Source: Kocuria flava
GTDB taxonomy: Bacteria; Actinomycetota; Actinomycetes; Actinomycetales; Micrococcaceae
DNA length: 64,000 bases
Direction: 5' to 3'
Assembly: GCF_001482365.1 (NCBI RefSeq)
Contig: NZ_CP013254.1
Location: forward strand, 3,162,001 to 3,226,000
How positions within the stretch are numbered: position 1 is the stretch's first letter; every line of letters starts with the position of its first letter. The position numbers and the translations under genes are program-made. Positions 11,858 to 22,225 of the stretch are shown piece by piece. Below the pieces are notes generated by a model that was given only the letters and a program-made list of their open reading frames with translations, searched no databases and had not been told where the DNA came from.

Positions 11858-12889
11858 ATGAAGATCGGACTGATGACCAGCGGTGGCGACTGCCCCGGGC
11901 TGAACGCGGTGATCCGCGGCGCGGTGCTGCACGGCATCAAGACCTACGGCCACGAGTTCGTGGGCTTCCGCGACGGCTGGCGCGGGGTGCTCGAGGGCGA
12001 CGTCGTGGACCTGCCCCGCACCCGGGTCCGCGGTCTCGCGCGCGAGGGCGGCACCATCCTGGGCACCTCCCGCACCAACCCCTACGACGGCCCCCACGGC
12101 GGGCCCGAGAAGATCGCGGTGACGCTCGAGCGCCACCACGTCGACGCGGTCGTGGCCATCGGCGGGGAGGGCACCCTGGCCGGGGCCAAGCGCCTGGCCG
12201 AGGCCGGGCTGCCCGTGGTGGGCGTGCCCAAGACCATCGACAACGACCTGCAGGCCACCGACTACACCTTCGGCTTCGACACGGCCGTGCAGATCGCCAC
12301 CGACGCCATGGACCGGCTGCGCACCACCGGGGAGTCCCACCACCGGGCCATGGTCGCCGAGGTGATGGGCCGCCACGTCGGGTGGATCGCGCTGCACTCC
12401 GGGATGTCCGCCGGTGCCCACGCCGTGCTGATCCCCGAGCAGCAGGTGCCGATGGAGCAGGTCGCCGAGTGGGTCACGGAGGTGCACGAGCGCGGCCGCT
12501 CGCCGCTGGTCGTCGTGGCCGAGGGCTTCATCCCGGAGGGCATCGACGAGGTCGTGGCCGGCAGGGGCACCGAGGCCTCCGGGCGGCCGCGCCTGGGCGG
12601 GGTCGGGGAGTACGTCACGGAGCGGCTCGAGGCGATGACCGGGATCGAGACCCGCAACACGATCCTGGGCCACATCCAGCGCGGCGGGGCGCCCACGGGC
12701 TTCGACCGGGTGCTGGCCACCCGCTTCGGGCTGTCGGTCGTCGACCTCGTCCACGAGAAGCAGTGGGGGAGGATGGTCGCGATCCGCGGCACCGACATGG
12801 TCCGGGTGCCCTTCGACGAGGCGCTCTCCGGGCTCAAGACCGTCCCCCAGCACCGCTGGGACGAGGCGAAGGTGCTCTTCGGCCGCTGA
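11858..12889 (+). CDS. pfkA: 6-phosphofructokinase, actinobacterial group III type
   Basis: Phosphorylates fructose 6-phosphate in glycolysis. 343 residues. MTSGGDCPGLNAVIRG is the N-terminal nucleotide loop, VGVPKTIDNDL the catalytic loop, and MGRHVGWIALHSG and GHIQRGGAPTGFDR the sugar-phosphate sites. The phosphoryl-donor position reads GGEGT (Gly, not the Asp of pyrophosphate enzymes), while the catalytic loop has PKTIDND; family knowledge of this mixed group suggests an ATP-dependent enzyme, but this is inference. The ATG follows GGAGGAG. Confidence 0.94.
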   Translation: MKIGLMTSGGDCPGLNAVIRGAVLHGIKTYGHEFVGFRDGWRGVLEGDVVDLPRTRVRGLAREGGTILGTSRTNPYDGPHGGPEKIAVTLERHHVDAVVAIGGEGTLAGAKRLAEAGLPVVGVPKTIDNDLQATDYTFGFDTAVQIATDAMDRLRTTGESHHRAMVAEVMGRHVGWIALHSGMSAGAHAVLIPEQQVPMEQVAEWVTEVHERGRSPLVVVAEGFIPEGIDEVVAGRGTEASGRPRLGGVGEYVTERLEAMTGIETRNTILGHIQRGGAPTGFDRVLATRFGLSVVDLVHEKQWGRMVAIRGTDMVRVPFDEALSGLKTVPQHRWDEAKVLFGR

Positions 12890-12921
12890 GCGCCCGGTCG
12901 CCCGCGCCCGGACGGCGTGAC

Positions 12922-12959
12922 GACGGCGCCCCGGTCCCCTCGGGGGCCGGGGCGCCGTC
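12922..12959. terminator. Bidirectional terminator hairpin between pfkA and ygfZ
   Basis: A perfect 13-bp stem (gacggcgccccgg and its complement) sits between convergent genes. It can serve both directions. There is no U tract on either side. Confidence 0.6.
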
Positions 12960-13049
12960 GACCGGGCGGCGCGCTCCGGGAAGGCGCGGGACCCGCGAGG
13001 AGCAGGTGGTGCCGTCGGCGGCGGACGGCCCCGGGGGCGGTCGGTGCGC

Positions 13050-14147
13050 TCAGGCGCGGGGACCGCGCAGGAAGCCTCCCTGGCGGCGGCCGACGACCTG
13101 CCCGGCGTCCGGGGCGACGATCACCTGCTGGGCGGCGGCCCAGCGCTCGTTGCCGTCCACGACCTCGAGCACCGCGGCGGGGTCGGTCGTGCGCTTGAGC
13201 ACGGCCAGCGCGATCGGGCCCTCCTCGTGGTGCAGCTGCGCGGAGGTGACCCGGCCGACGACCCGCTCCCCCGCGCGCACCTCGGCGCCGGCGGGGGGCA
13301 GCGTGTGCTCGGAGCCGTCCAGGTCCAGCAGCACGAGGCGGCGGGGCGGGTGGCCGAGGTTGTGCACCCGGGCGATCGTCTCCTGGCCCTTGTAGCAGCC
13401 CTTCGCCAGGTGCACCGCCGTGCGCAGCAGGTCCAGCTCGTGCGGGATCGTGCGCTCGTCCGTCTCGGCGCCCCAGCGCGGGCGCCACGCGGCGATGCGC
13501 AGCGCCTCAGCGGCCCACACCCCGGCCAGCGGCAGGTCGCGGGTGCGGACCTCCAGCTCGGCGCGCGGGACCAGGTGCTCCCACCAGGTGCGCCGCTCCC
13601 CCGGGTGCGGGCCCTCGGGGTGGGCGTAGCTCCACCCCCCGGGGGCGATCCCGGGCCAGGGGTCGCGCCACGACGGGCCGTCGGCGCCGGGCACGGGCCC
13701 GGTCGCGCCGAGCACGGCCCAGTCCGCGGTCCGGTCGGCGACCTCGACGCGCAGGGCGAAGCGCATGGACTCCAGCCACCCGGCGAGCGGGGCGGTCTCC
13801 CCGGCCTCCGTGATCAGCCACGTGGTCGCGCCGTCGTCGACGACGTGGGGGGCGGTCTCGATCCGGCCCTGCACGGAGAGGAAGAGCGTCTCGGTGCCCT
13901 GTCCGGGTGCGAGCCCGGTGAGCACCTGGGAGGAGAGGGTCGTCAGCCAGCTGAGGCGGTCCGGGCCGGTGACCGTGACCACGCCCTTGTGGGAGAGGTC
14001 CACGACGGTCCCGGGGGTGCGCTCGAGGGCGCGCTGCTCGCGCAGGGGGTCGCCGTAGTGGGCGGCGACGCCGCGGTCGGCGCCGCCGGCCTCGACGGCC
14101 CCGGGCCGGGCCAGCAGCGGGGAGCGGTAGCCGGTCACGGCGCTCAC
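13050..14147 (-). CDS. ygfZ: Folate-binding Fe-S assembly protein YgfZ/GcvT-like
   Basis: YgfZ/COG0354-type protein, related to GcvT but without aminomethyltransferase activity; it uses a folate cofactor to help maintain certain Fe-S enzymes. 365 residues. The family signature KGCYKGQETIARVHNLG is intact, including the cysteine. N-terminal VVDLSHKGVVTVTGPDRLSWL aligns with the GcvT fold. The GTG start overlaps the stop of the nitrobindin-like gene by GTGA, so it is the last gene of a four-gene leftward unit. Confidence 0.93.
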   Translation of the reverse strand: MSAVTGYRSPLLARPGAVEAGGADRGVAAHYGDPLREQRALERTPGTVVDLSHKGVVTVTGPDRLSWLTTLSSQVLTGLAPGQGTETLFLSVQGRIETAPHVVDDGATTWLITEAGETAPLAGWLESMRFALRVEVADRTADWAVLGATGPVPGADGPSWRDPWPGIAPGGWSYAHPEGPHPGERRTWWEHLVPRAELEVRTRDLPLAGVWAAEALRIAAWRPRWGAETDERTIPHELDLLRTAVHLAKGCYKGQETIARVHNLGHPPRRLVLLDLDGSEHTLPPAGAEVRAGERVVGRVTSAQLHHEEGPIALAVLKRTTDPAAVLEVVDGNERWAAAQQVIVAPDAGQVVGRRQGGFLRGPRA

Positions 14148-14743
14148 CCGACCTTCCGCAGCTGGGCCGAGGCGTGGGTCGCCAGCGGGTCTCCCAGGGC
14201 GGCCATGTCCCAGGCCCAGAACAGGTCCCCGTGCACCAGCCCGTACATCCGGGTGGCGGCCGAGTACTCCTTGGCCCCCCGGGCGCGGACCACGGCGTCG
14301 GTGGCCAGGTCGATGCGCGGGCCCTTGATCTGACCGACGTAGAGCTCCGCCATCCCGCCGGGGTGGGTGAGGGTCACGAGCACGTCGAAGCCGCCGTCGG
14401 CGTTGCGCAGCCGCTCGACGTCCTCGGCGTTGCGCAGCACCGGCACGACGTCCGGCGGCAGCATCCCGGGGCCGACGTCGCCGTCCTCGAGCGGGCGGTC
14501 GAGCTGCCAGAACCCCTGCTCCGCGGTGGCCGGGCGCAGCGGCTGCCCCTCCTCGTCGAGGAGCGTGGTCTCCGCCCGGTACTGCAGGAAGGGCAGGCCG
14601 TTCTGCTCGAAGCTCACGCGCTGCCGGAAGGGACGCTGCTCGACGTCCCCGTAGCCGAGGAACCCCTCGCCCTCCCACGTGCCCAGCAGCCAGGCGAACG
14701 GGACGAGCTCGGGGGTCAGATCCGAGGGGATCTCGATGGGCAC
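14144..14743 (-). CDS. Nitrobindin-like heme-binding beta-barrel protein (FABP family)
   Basis: 199 residues of the bacterial nitrobindin / THAP4-C-terminal family. The GTWEGEGFLGYGD motif near the N-terminus is the family hallmark, and the C-terminal MAALGDPLATHASAQLRKV carries the histidine (near residue 192) that ligates heme iron in studied relatives. Such proteins bind ferric heme, react with nitric oxide and may isomerise peroxynitrite. The GTG start is four bases after the 35-residue gene and has only a weak ribosome site, so coupling is likely. The start could also lie slightly downstream. Confidence 0.88.
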   Translation of the reverse strand: MPIEIPSDLTPELVPFAWLLGTWEGEGFLGYGDVEQRPFRQRVSFEQNGLPFLQYRAETTLLDEEGQPLRPATAEQGFWQLDRPLEDGDVGPGMLPPDVVPVLRNAEDVERLRNADGGFDVLVTLTHPGGMAELYVGQIKGPRIDLATDAVVRARGAKEYSAATRMYGLVHGDLFWAWDMAALGDPLATHASAQLRKVG

Positions 14744-14747
14744 GGAA

Positions 14748-14855
14748 CTAGTGCTGGCCCTTGAACAGGCCCATGATCACCTTGAGGGAGATCCCGGCGA
14801 TGAACAGTCCGGCGATGCCCAGGAGGGCGAGGTAGAAGATCTCGAGTGCAAGCAT
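14748..14855 (-). CDS. 35-residue single-span membrane peptide
   Basis: A short reading frame from ATG to TAG encodes [20 protein letters not shown] followed by a second hydrophobic stretch and the basic end KGQH. Nearly the whole peptide is one hydrophobic helix of about 25 residues. It lies exactly in the gap between the membrane protein upstream (stop four bases before this ATG) and the nitrobindin gene (start four bases after this stop). The tight fit on both sides, good codon bias and membrane character support a real small gene. No function is known to me. Confidence 0.75.
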   Translation of the reverse strand: MLALEIFYLALLGIAGLFIAGISLKVIMGLFKGQH

Positions 14856-14859
14856 GGGC

Positions 14860-15465
14860 CTAAGCTACCACGGCGCCCAGCACGCGGGCCGTGAAGACGG
14901 CGCCCACGCCCAGGAAGGCCACGGGGGTCACGCCGAGGGCCACGACGCCCCGCCGCGGCGAGGTCCGGGGGGCCGCGGCGATCACCCGGGCGCCCACGAG
15001 CGCCACGAGCCCGGCGAGCACCGCGCCGACGCCGACGAGCAGGCCCGGGTCGGCCCCGGCGGCCCGGTAGTCGGCGGCGAGGGCGATCCAGCCGGAGGAG
15101 CTGACGGCGGCCAGCACCCCGGCCGTGGAGGCGATCGCCGACTCCAGCCGCTGGGCGGCGCCCTCCCCGCGCACGAGCTCGGCCAGGAAGACGGTCATGA
15201 GCGCGACCCCCACGACCGCGGGCAGCCACACGAGCTGCTGGCCGGGCAGCACCTGCACCAGGGCCGCCGCCACGACGCCGGCGGCGCTCATGACGACGTT
15301 GTGCCGGTGCCGGGCGGGGATCCCGGTGGCGGCGGGCCAGCCGAAGCCGATCACCACGGACATCGCCACGGCCAGCAGCAGCGGCACGGGCGGACCGGCC
15401 GCCACCGCGCCGAGCGCCGCGAGCAGGGTGAGGACGCTGCAGGCGGCGATCATGGCGTATCTCAT
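14860..15465 (-). CDS. Polytopic membrane protein of unknown function
   Basis: 201 residues with about six predicted membrane helices, for example [57 protein letters not shown] and [18 protein letters not shown] do not recognise the family. The ATG is the first plausible start after the divergent promoter region. It leads the unit membrane protein, 35-residue peptide, nitrobindin, ygfZ, and is divergent to glnR. Confidence 0.8.
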   Translation of the reverse strand: MRYAMIAACSVLTLLAALGAVAAGPPVPLLLAVAMSVVIGFGWPAATGIPARHRHNVVMSAAGVVAAALVQVLPGQQLVWLPAVVGVALMTVFLAELVRGEGAAQRLESAIASTAGVLAAVSSSGWIALAADYRAAGADPGLLVGVGAVLAGLVALVGARVIAAAPRTSPRRGVVALGVTPVAFLGVGAVFTARVLGAVVA

Positions 15466-15602
15466 GCGCACCTCGTGGACGGTCGGTCCGGGCCCGGCCG
15501 GGCAGCCGGCGGGGGCCGGGCCGGCGGCCCGGGCACCTGCCACGATAGCGGCTGGCCCGCGCCCGGGCCCGCCGCGCGCCGGGACCGGCGGACGGGCCGA
15601 CC

Positions 15603-15608
15603 TATACT
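15603..15608 (+). promoter_or_regulatory. -10 box upstream of glnR
   Basis: TATACT is the strongest -10 match in this part of the window and precedes the glnR GTG by 37 bases, giving a leader of roughly 30 nt. No clear -35 hexamer is seen. Confidence 0.55.
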
Positions 15609-15645
15609 GACAGCTCACTGCGTCCGGCGAAGGGAAGAGACCCGC

Positions 15646-16332
15646 GTGTTCCAGATCCTGCTGCTGACCGACGCGGACGGACCCTCGACCTCGGTGCTGC
15701 CGGCGCTGGACCTGCTCAACCACCGGGTGGTGGCGCTGCCCACGCGCGCCGTCTCGGGCGGGCTCGACGGCCACGAGCCCGACGTGGTGCTGCTGGACGG
15801 GCGCAGCGACCTGATCACCGCCCGCAACCTCGCCCAGCTGCTCACCGCGAAGGGGCTCGAGGCGCCGCTGCTGATGGTCCTCACCGAGGGCGGGATGGCG
15901 GCCGTGGCCGCGAACTGGATGGTCGACGACGTCGTGCTCGAGACCGCCGGCCCCGCCGAGGTCGAGGCCCGGCTGCGCCTGGCCTCCGCCCGCGGCGCCG
16001 TGCCGGAGACCGAGGACGGGACGCTCATCCGGGCCGGGGCCGTGACCATCGACGACGCCGCCTACTCCGCCCACGTCAACGGCCAGCCGCTGAACCTGAC
16101 GTACAAGGAGTTCGAGCTGCTCAAGTACCTGGCCCAGCACGCCGGGCGCGTGTTCACCCGGGCCCAGCTGCTGAGCGAGGTCTGGGGCTACGACTACTAC
16201 GGCGGCACGCGTACGGTGGACGTGCACGTGCGGCGGCTGCGGGCCAAGCTCGGCGCCGACCACGAGAACCTGATCACGACCGTGCGCAACGTGGGCTACA
16301 GCTTCTCCACGGCCCGCGGCCGCACCCCCTGA
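15646..16332 (+). CDS. glnR: GlnR-type orphan OmpR-family regulator
   Basis: 228 residues: a receiver-like domain (about 1-115) and a C-terminal winged helix (about 130-222). The receiver matches GlnR, the actinobacterial nitrogen regulator, in [23 protein letters not shown] and [28 protein letters not shown] (only landmarks given in part). The DNA-binding half shows [12 protein letters not shown] and [15 protein letters not shown]. GlnR lacks a dedicated kinase in studied species. The next gene is mshD, the same pairing as in mycobacteria. The start is a GTG behind AAGGGAAGAG. Confidence 0.85.
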   Translation: MFQILLLTDADGPSTSVLPALDLLNHRVVALPTRAVSGGLDGHEPDVVLLDGRSDLITARNLAQLLTAKGLEAPLLMVLTEGGMAAVAANWMVDDVVLETAGPAEVEARLRLASARGAVPETEDGTLIRAGAVTIDDAAYSAHVNGQPLNLTYKEFELLKYLAQHAGRVFTRAQLLSEVWGYDYYGGTRTVDVHVRRLRAKLGADHENLITTVRNVGYSFSTARGRTP

Positions 16333-16389
16333 GCGGGGCCGCACCCCGCGCGACCCGCCCGACCCGTTCAGCCCGCAGGAGGCCCTCCC

Positions 16390-17340
16390 GTGCCGCAGCC
16401 CGCGCCGCACCGACTCGATCGCCCCGCCGTCCCGCCCGCCGCGGAGCTCGCCGCCCTCGCGGCCCGGGCCGCGGCCGCCGACGGAGACCCGCCGTTCTCC
16501 GACCAGACCCTCGTGGAGCTGCGCTCGGGCGGTCCGGGCCGGGTCCGCACCGTCCTGGGCCGGGATGCCGGCGGCGAGCTCGCCGGCGCCGCCGTGGCCG
16601 TGCAGGACGCCGGGGTCCCCGTCGTCGAGCTGGTCGTGGACCCCGCCCACCGCGGGCACGGGCTGGGCGGGGCGCTCGCGGCCGCGCTCGCCGCGGAGCT
16701 CACCGGCCCCGTCCGCGCCTGGGCCCACGGCGGGCACCCCGGCGCCGCGGTGCTGGCCGCCCGCCACGGGCTGCGGCCCGTGCGCGACCTGCACCGGCTG
16801 CTGCGCCCGCTGCGCGGCGCCGCGGACCTGCCGCTGCCCGACGCCCTGCCGGCCGGCTTCCGGCTGCGCGCGTTCGAGCCGGGCCGGGACGAGCAGGAGT
16901 GGCTGCGGGTCAACGCCGCGGCCTTCGCCGACCACCCGGAGCAGGGCCGGATGAGCCTCGAGGACCTGCGCGAGCGCGAGGCCGAGGCCTGGTTCGACCC
17001 CGCGGGGTTCCTCCTGGCCGTGCCCGAGGACGACCCGGGGACCGTCGCGGGCTTCCACTGGACCAAGATCCATCCCGGCGAGGACGGACGCCCGCCGCTG
17101 GGCGAGGTCTACGCCGTGGGCATCGCCCCCGAGCACCAGGGGGCGGGGCTGGGCCGGGCGCTCACCGCCGCCGGCGTCAACCACCTGGCCCGCAGCGGGC
17201 CCGCCGAGGTCATGCTCTACGTGGACGGGGACAACACCGCGGCGATGCGCCTGTACGAAGCGCTGGGCTTCCGCCCCTGGCACCTCGACGTGATGTACGC
17301 CGGGGAGCTGCCGGCCCGCGGGACCGGGGAGGACGCGTGA
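16390..17340 (+). CDS. mshD: Mycothiol synthase
   Basis: Acetyl-CoA:Cys-GlcN-Ins acetyltransferase, last step of mycothiol synthesis. 316 residues made of two GNAT domains: the N-terminal one with [19 protein letters not shown] and the catalytic C-terminal one with [30 protein letters not shown] and the terminal [17 protein letters not shown] is a reliable MshD marker. The GTG start lies behind AGGAGG, 57 bases after glnR. Mycothiol is confined to actinobacteria, which supports the taxonomic call. Confidence 0.94.
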   Translation: MPQPAPHRLDRPAVPPAAELAALAARAAAADGDPPFSDQTLVELRSGGPGRVRTVLGRDAGGELAGAAVAVQDAGVPVVELVVDPAHRGHGLGGALAAALAAELTGPVRAWAHGGHPGAAVLAARHGLRPVRDLHRLLRPLRGAADLPLPDALPAGFRLRAFEPGRDEQEWLRVNAAAFADHPEQGRMSLEDLREREAEAWFDPAGFLLAVPEDDPGTVAGFHWTKIHPGEDGRPPLGEVYAVGIAPEHQGAGLGRALTAAGVNHLARSGPAEVMLYVDGDNTAAMRLYEALGFRPWHLDVMYAGELPARGTGEDA

Positions 17341-19613
17341 GCGCCCCGCGGCAGGACGGCGGGGGCGCCCGCGGGGCCGCCGCGCCCGGCGCACGGGCCG
17401 GGGACGGCACGGACTCCGTGACCGGCGGGACCGGCGCCGCCCCCGGGCACCCGCGGGGCCACGGCGACCGGGACCGGATCGACGACCCCCTGCCCGCGGT
17501 CCCGCAGGTGCTCGACGGCCACCACGGGCCCGAGCGCTTCCTCGACCGGGAGGCCAGCTGGATCGCGTTCAACACCCGGGTCCTCGAGCTCGCGGAGGAC
17601 CCCGAGCTGCACCTGCTGGAGCGGGTGCAGTTCCTGTCCATCGTCGCCTCGAACCTCGACGAGTTCTTCATGGTCCGCGTCGCGGGGCTCAAGCGGCGCA
17701 TCGCCACCGGCATCGCCCGGCCCGCGGCCTCGGGGCTGTCCCCCGCCGCGCAGATGGAGGAGATCGCGGCCCGCGCCCACGAGCTCATGGCCCGCCACGC
17801 CCGCGCCTTCCACGAGCTGGTCCGGCCCGAGCTCGCCCGCGAGGACATCCACCTCGTGGGCTGGGCGGACCTCGACGAGGACGCCCGGCGGCGGCTCTCC
17901 CAGGACTTCCGGCAGCGGGTCTTCCCGATCCTCACGCCGCTGGCGGTCGACCCGGCCCACCCGTTCCCCTACATCTCCGGGCTCAGCCTCAACCTCGCCG
18001 TGCTCGTGCGCAACCCCGTGTCCGGCAAGCGGCTCTTCGCCCGCCTGAAGGTCCCCGACCAGCTGCCCCGGTTGCTGTCCGCGGACGGGCCCCGGGCCGG
18101 CTCCCGGCCGGGGCGGCAGGTGCGCTTCATCCCGCTCGAGGACGTGATCGCCGAGCACCTCGACGAGCTGTTCCCCGGCATGGAGATCGAGGAGCACCAC
18201 GCCTTCCGCGTCACCCGCAACGAGGACCTCGAGGTCGAGGAGGACGACGCCGAGAACCTGCTGCAGGCCCTCGAGAAGGAGCTGCTGCGCCGCCGCTTCG
18301 GCCCGGCCGTGCGCCTGGAGGTCACCGACCGGATCGGGGCGGAGGTCCTGGACCTGCTCGTCTCCGAGCTGGGCATCGACGAGACCGAGATCTACCGGCT
18401 GCCCGCGCCCCTGGACCTGCGCGGGCTCGGGGTGATCGCCGGCATCGACCGCCCGGAGCTGCACTACCCCCGGCACGTGGCCCACACCTCCCGCTACCTC
18501 AACGCCGCCGAGACGGCCAAGGCCGCCGACGTCTTCGCCGCGACCCGGGCCCAGGACGTGCTGCTGCACCACCCCTACGACTCCTTCGCCACGAGCGTGC
18601 AGGCCTTCCTCGAGCAGGCCGCCGCCGACCCGCGGGTGCAGGCGATCAAGCAGACGCTCTACCGCACCTCCGGGGACTCCCCGATCGTCGACGCCCTGAT
18701 CGACGCCGCCGAGGCCGGCAAGCAGGTCCTCGCGCTGGTGGAGATCAAGGCCCGCTTCGACGAGCAGGCCAACATCTCCTGGGCCCGCAAGCTCGAGCAG
18801 GCCGGGGTGCACGTGGTCTACGGGATCGTGGGGCTGAAGACCCACTGCAAGCTCTCCCTGGTGGTGCGCCAGGAGGAGCACGGGCTGCGCCGCTACGTGC
18901 ACATCGGCACCGGCAACTACCACCCCTCCACCGCCCGCTACTACGAGGACCTCGGGCTGCTGACCTGCGACCCGGAGGTCGGGGAGGACGTCTCGAGGCT
19001 GTTCAACCAGCTCTCCGGCTACGCGCCCAAGACCGAGTTCCGCCGCCTGCTCGTGGCCCCGCGCTCGGTGCGCTCGGGGCTGATCGACCTCGTGGAGGCC
19101 GAGATCGCCCACCACCGGGCGGGACGGCCGGCGCGGATCCGGGTCAAGTGCAACTCGATGGTCGACGAGGCCGTCATCGACGCCCTCTACCGGGCCTCCC
19201 AGGCCGGGGTGCCGGTCGACGTGGTCGTGCGCGGGATCTGTGCGCTGCGCCCCGGGGTGCCGGGGCTGTCGGAGACGGTGCGGGTGCGCTCGGTGCTGGG
19301 CCGGTTCCTGGAGCACTCCCGCGTCTACGCGTTCTGCAACGGCGGGGACCCGCTGGTCTACATCGGCTCGGCGGACATGATGCACCGCAACCTGGACCGG
19401 CGCGTCGAGACGCTCGTGCGGATCACCGCCCCCCACCAGGCCCGCGCCCTGGTGCGGCTGCTGGAGCGCTACGCCGCGGACACCACGAGCAGCTGGCACC
19501 TGGACGCGGACGGCACCTGGACCCGCCACCACCGCGACGAGCACGGCCGCCCGCTGGAGGACGTCCAGGAGTGGCTGCTGCGCAGCCGGGTCTCCGGGCT
19601 GCGGACGCTGTGA
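17337..19613 (+). CDS. ppk1: Polyphosphate kinase 1
   Basis: Reversibly polymerises ATP gamma-phosphate into polyphosphate. 758 residues; about the first 60 are a disordered Gly/Ala/Arg-rich leader, then the N domain ([19 protein letters not shown]), head domain ([18 protein letters not shown]) and two phospholipase-D-like catalytic domains. The autophosphorylated histidine is expected in [13 protein letters not shown], with the following [20 protein letters not shown] region also highly conserved. The GTG start overlaps the mshD stop (GTGA), so it is coupled. The start might be downstream, since the leader is not conserved. Confidence 0.95.
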   Translation: MSAPRQDGGGARGAAAPGARAGDGTDSVTGGTGAAPGHPRGHGDRDRIDDPLPAVPQVLDGHHGPERFLDREASWIAFNTRVLELAEDPELHLLERVQFLSIVASNLDEFFMVRVAGLKRRIATGIARPAASGLSPAAQMEEIAARAHELMARHARAFHELVRPELAREDIHLVGWADLDEDARRRLSQDFRQRVFPILTPLAVDPAHPFPYISGLSLNLAVLVRNPVSGKRLFARLKVPDQLPRLLSADGPRAGSRPGRQVRFIPLEDVIAEHLDELFPGMEIEEHHAFRVTRNEDLEVEEDDAENLLQALEKELLRRRFGPAVRLEVTDRIGAEVLDLLVSELGIDETEIYRLPAPLDLRGLGVIAGIDRPELHYPRHVAHTSRYLNAAETAKAADVFAATRAQDVLLHHPYDSFATSVQAFLEQAAADPRVQAIKQTLYRTSGDSPIVDALIDAAEAGKQVLALVEIKARFDEQANISWARKLEQAGVHVVYGIVGLKTHCKLSLVVRQEEHGLRRYVHIGTGNYHPSTARYYEDLGLLTCDPEVGEDVSRLFNQLSGYAPKTEFRRLLVAPRSVRSGLIDLVEAEIAHHRAGRPARIRVKCNSMVDEAVIDALYRASQAGVPVDVVVRGICALRPGVPGLSETVRVRSVLGRFLEHSRVYAFCNGGDPLVYIGSADMMHRNLDRRVETLVRITAPHQARALVRLLERYAADTTSSWHLDADGTWTRHHRDEHGRPLEDVQEWLLRSRVSGLRTL

Positions 19614-19767
19614 CCGGGCCCTCGGGCGCGGGCCGGGCGGCGGCGCGGCCGGTACCATCGGACAGGCGCCGCCGGACGGCCCGGTTCCCGGGTCCCGGCC
19701 GGGGCGACGGCCACGGACCGGGACGACCCCCGGCCCGCCAGCACGGACAGGGGACGGGAGGGCGACC

Positions 19768-20823
19768 ATGCCCAGGACCGCCGGGACACGCGCGACGACG
19801 ACCGCGGAGCGCGGCACCGGGAGCCGCACGGTGAGCATCCCGTCGCGCAGCTCGTCGCGCACGGCCTACCGCAGCTCCGAGCCGGGCCCCGACGGGCCCC
19901 CGGCCGACGTCCTGGCGGCGGGCTGCCTGTGCTGGCGCCGCGCCGGCGAGGGCCTGGAGGTCCTCCTCGTCCACCGGCCCCGCTACGACGACTGGTCCTT
20001 CCCCAAGGGCAAGCAGGACGACGGCGAGACGCTGCCCGAGACCGCCTGCCGCGAGGTGCGCGAGGAGGTCGGGCTGCTCCCGCGCCTCGGGGTCCCCCTG
20101 CCGGCGATCCGCTACCCCGTGGGGGACTCCGTCAAGGACGTCCTGTACTGGGCCGCGGAGTTCGGCCCCGGCGCCCGGCCGGCCCCGGACGGCAAGGAGG
20201 TCGACGAGGTCCGCTGGGTCGACCCGGACGCGGCCCGGGGGATGCTCGGCAACCGCTCCGACGTGGCGCCCCTGGACCGTCTCGTGGCCCTGCACGGGGC
20301 CGGCGACCTCGCCACCCGCCCCGCGATCGTGGTGCGCCACGCCAAGGCCAAGCCGCGCTCGTCCTGGTCCCGCGCCGAGGGCGACCGCCCGCTCGCGGCG
20401 ACCGGCAAGCGCCAGGCCCTGGCCGTGACCCGCCTGCTCCAGGCCTGGTCCCCGGAGCGGGTCCTCACCTCCCCGTGGCTGCGCTGCCTCTCCACCGTGG
20501 TGCCCTACGCCCGCAAGGCCGGGGTCAAGGTCCGCGAGCGCCCGCAGCTGACCGAGGCCGCCCACCGGCGCCACCCCCGCAAGGCCGCCGCCGTGGTGCA
20601 GACGGTCCTGGACAAGGACGCGCCCGTGGCCCTGTGCACGCACCGGCCCGTGCTGCCCACCGCCCTCAGCGTCCTCGCCCGGCAGATGGACCCGCGGCTC
20701 GCGGCGCAGCTGCCGCAGAAGGACCCGTGGCTCTCCCCCGGGGAGCTGCTCGTGCTGCAGGTCTCGCGCCGGCACCGCCGCCGGGTCGTGTCCGTGGAGC
20801 TCGTGAAGCCCTTCGACGACTGA
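19768..20823 (+). CDS. mutT1: Nudix hydrolase fused to histidine phosphatase (MutT1-type)
   Basis: 351 residues with two domains: a Nudix domain (about 45-170) with an intact box [20 protein letters not shown] followed by VGLL, and a SixA-like phosphatase domain (about 185-350) starting with the catalytic [13 protein letters not shown] and a later LCTHRP. This is the architecture of mycobacterial MutT1, which removes 8-oxo-dGTP and diadenosine polyphosphates. The adjacency to ppk1 is also the mycobacterial order. The first 45 residues are disordered. An ATG behind GGGAGG was used; a TACCAT -10-like box lies near 19651. Confidence 0.9.
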   Translation: MPRTAGTRATTTAERGTGSRTVSIPSRSSSRTAYRSSEPGPDGPPADVLAAGCLCWRRAGEGLEVLLVHRPRYDDWSFPKGKQDDGETLPETACREVREEVGLLPRLGVPLPAIRYPVGDSVKDVLYWAAEFGPGARPAPDGKEVDEVRWVDPDAARGMLGNRSDVAPLDRLVALHGAGDLATRPAIVVRHAKAKPRSSWSRAEGDRPLAATGKRQALAVTRLLQAWSPERVLTSPWLRCLSTVVPYARKAGVKVRERPQLTEAAHRRHPRKAAAVVQTVLDKDAPVALCTHRPVLPTALSVLARQMDPRLAAQLPQKDPWLSPGELLVLQVSRRHRRRVVSVELVKPFDD

Positions 20824-20855
20824 TGCCCCCTCTTCCGATCCCAGGAGCCGCCCGC

Positions 20856-21695
20856 ATGACCGCCCCCGCCTCCCCCGGGCCCGTGCCCACGCCCTACGAG
20901 GACCTCCTGCGCGAGGTGCTCGAGCAGGGGGTGCACAAGGCCGACCGCACCGGCACCGGCACGCGCAGCCTCTTCGGCCGCCAGATCCGCTTCGACCTCG
21001 CGGAGTCCTTCCCGCTGCTGACCACCAAGCGGGTGCACTTCCGCTCGGTGGCCCTCGAGCTGCTGTGGTTCCTGCGGGGCGAGTCCAACGTGCGCTGGCT
21101 GCAGGAGCGCGGGGTGAGCATCTGGGACGAGTGGGCGGACGAGGACGGCGAGCTCGGCCCGGTCTACGGCGTCCAGTGGCGGTCCTGGCCCGTCCCGGGC
21201 GGCGGGTCGATCGACCAGATCGCGAAGGTCGTGGAGCAGATCCGCACGACCCCCGACTCCCGCCGCCACGTCGTGACGGCGTGGAACCCCGCCGAGGTCG
21301 ACGAGATGGCGCTGCCGCCGTGCCACGCGCTGTTCCAGTTCTACGTCGAGCCCCGCCCGGAGGGACCCGCACGGCTGTCCTGCCAGCTCTACCAGCGCTC
21401 CGCGGACATGTTCCTGGGGGTGCCGTTCAACATCGCCTCCTACGCGCTGCTCACCGTGCTGGTCGCCCAGCAGACGGACCTGGTGCCCGGGGAGTTCGTG
21501 TGGACCGGCGGGGACTGCCACGTCTACGACAACCACCTCGAGCAGGTCCGCGAGCAGCTCTCCCGCGAGCCCTACCCGTACCCGCGGCTGCGCCTGGCCC
21601 GCCGCCCGGCGACGGTCTTCGACTACGCCTACGAGGACTTCGAGCTCCTCGGCTACCGCCACCACCCCGCGATCCCGGCCCCGGTGGCGGTGTGA
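20856..21695 (+). CDS. thyA: Thymidylate synthase
   Basis: Makes dTMP from dUMP with methylene-tetrahydrofolate. 279 residues; [18 protein letters not shown], the catalytic cysteine in [14 protein letters not shown], and [20 protein letters not shown] are all diagnostic of the classical ThyA enzyme. The ATG lies behind AGGAG. It precedes folA with a GTGA overlap, the usual pairing because ThyA turns the folate into dihydrofolate. Confidence 0.97.
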   Translation: MTAPASPGPVPTPYEDLLREVLEQGVHKADRTGTGTRSLFGRQIRFDLAESFPLLTTKRVHFRSVALELLWFLRGESNVRWLQERGVSIWDEWADEDGELGPVYGVQWRSWPVPGGGSIDQIAKVVEQIRTTPDSRRHVVTAWNPAEVDEMALPPCHALFQFYVEPRPEGPARLSCQLYQRSADMFLGVPFNIASYALLTVLVAQQTDLVPGEFVWTGGDCHVYDNHLEQVREQLSREPYPYPRLRLARRPATVFDYAYEDFELLGYRHHPAIPAPVAV

Positions 21696-22225
21696 GCGGC
21701 GGGCGCGGCCCCGTGGTCGGGGCGATCTGGGCACAGACCCCCGGCGGGGTGATCGGCCGCGACGGCGGGATGCCCTGGTCCGCGCCGGAGGACCTCGCGT
21801 TCTTCCGCCGCACGACCACCGGCCACCCGGTCGTGATGGGCCGGCGCACGTGGGAGTCGTTCCCCGAGCGCTTCCGCCCCCTGCCGGACCGGACGAACAT
21901 CGTGGTCACCTCCGCCCCGGAGCGGGTCGCCGGGGAGGGCGTGCTGACCGCCGGGTCGTGGGCCGGGGCCGTGGAGCGGGCGCTCGCCGCCCCGGGGGCG
22001 GAGCGGATCTGGGTCATCGGCGGGGCCGTGCTCCTCGCCGAGGCCCTCGCGGACGGGCCCCACCCGGTGACCGAGGCGCTCGTGACGACGATCGGCCTCG
22101 ACGTCGAGGGCGACACCTTCGCCCCCGTGCTCGACGACGCCGTCTGGGACACCGAGCCGGTCGTGGCGCCCTCGGTCTCCCGCGGCGGACCCACCTGGCG
22201 CGTGGACCGGCGCACCCGGCGCTGA
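21692..22225 (+). CDS. folA: Dihydrofolate reductase
   Basis: Regenerates tetrahydrofolate for ThyA. 177 residues with [41 protein letters not shown], and [14 protein letters not shown] (NADPH site). The GTG start overlaps the thyA stop. The last 17 codons and the stop lie within a 78-bp unit that is repeated directly downstream (see the repeat entry); the second copy has lost the stop, but the gene itself is intact. Confidence 0.96.
   Translation: MSGGRGPVVGAIWAQTPGGVIGRDGGMPWSAPEDLAFFRRTTTGHPVVMGRRTWESFPERFRPLPDRTNIVVTSAPERVAGEGVLTAGSWAGAVERALAAPGAERIWVIGGAVLLAEALADGPHPVTEALVTTIGLDVEGDTFAPVLDDAVWDTEPVVAPSVSRGGPTWRVDRRTRR

Noticed and set aside
14860..17394. Single 844-codon leftward frame through glnR and mshD
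   Set aside because: Only the last 201 codons (membrane protein) have real character; the rest is antisense to two known genes.
18121..18300. Possible frameshift in ppk1 where acidic runs occur
   Set aside because: The reading continues smoothly into the conserved catalytic domains; the acidic stretch is normal for the protein.
17217..19862. 881-codon frame antisense to ppk1
   Set aside because: Low-information Gly/Val/Asp/His sequence opposite a full PPK1.
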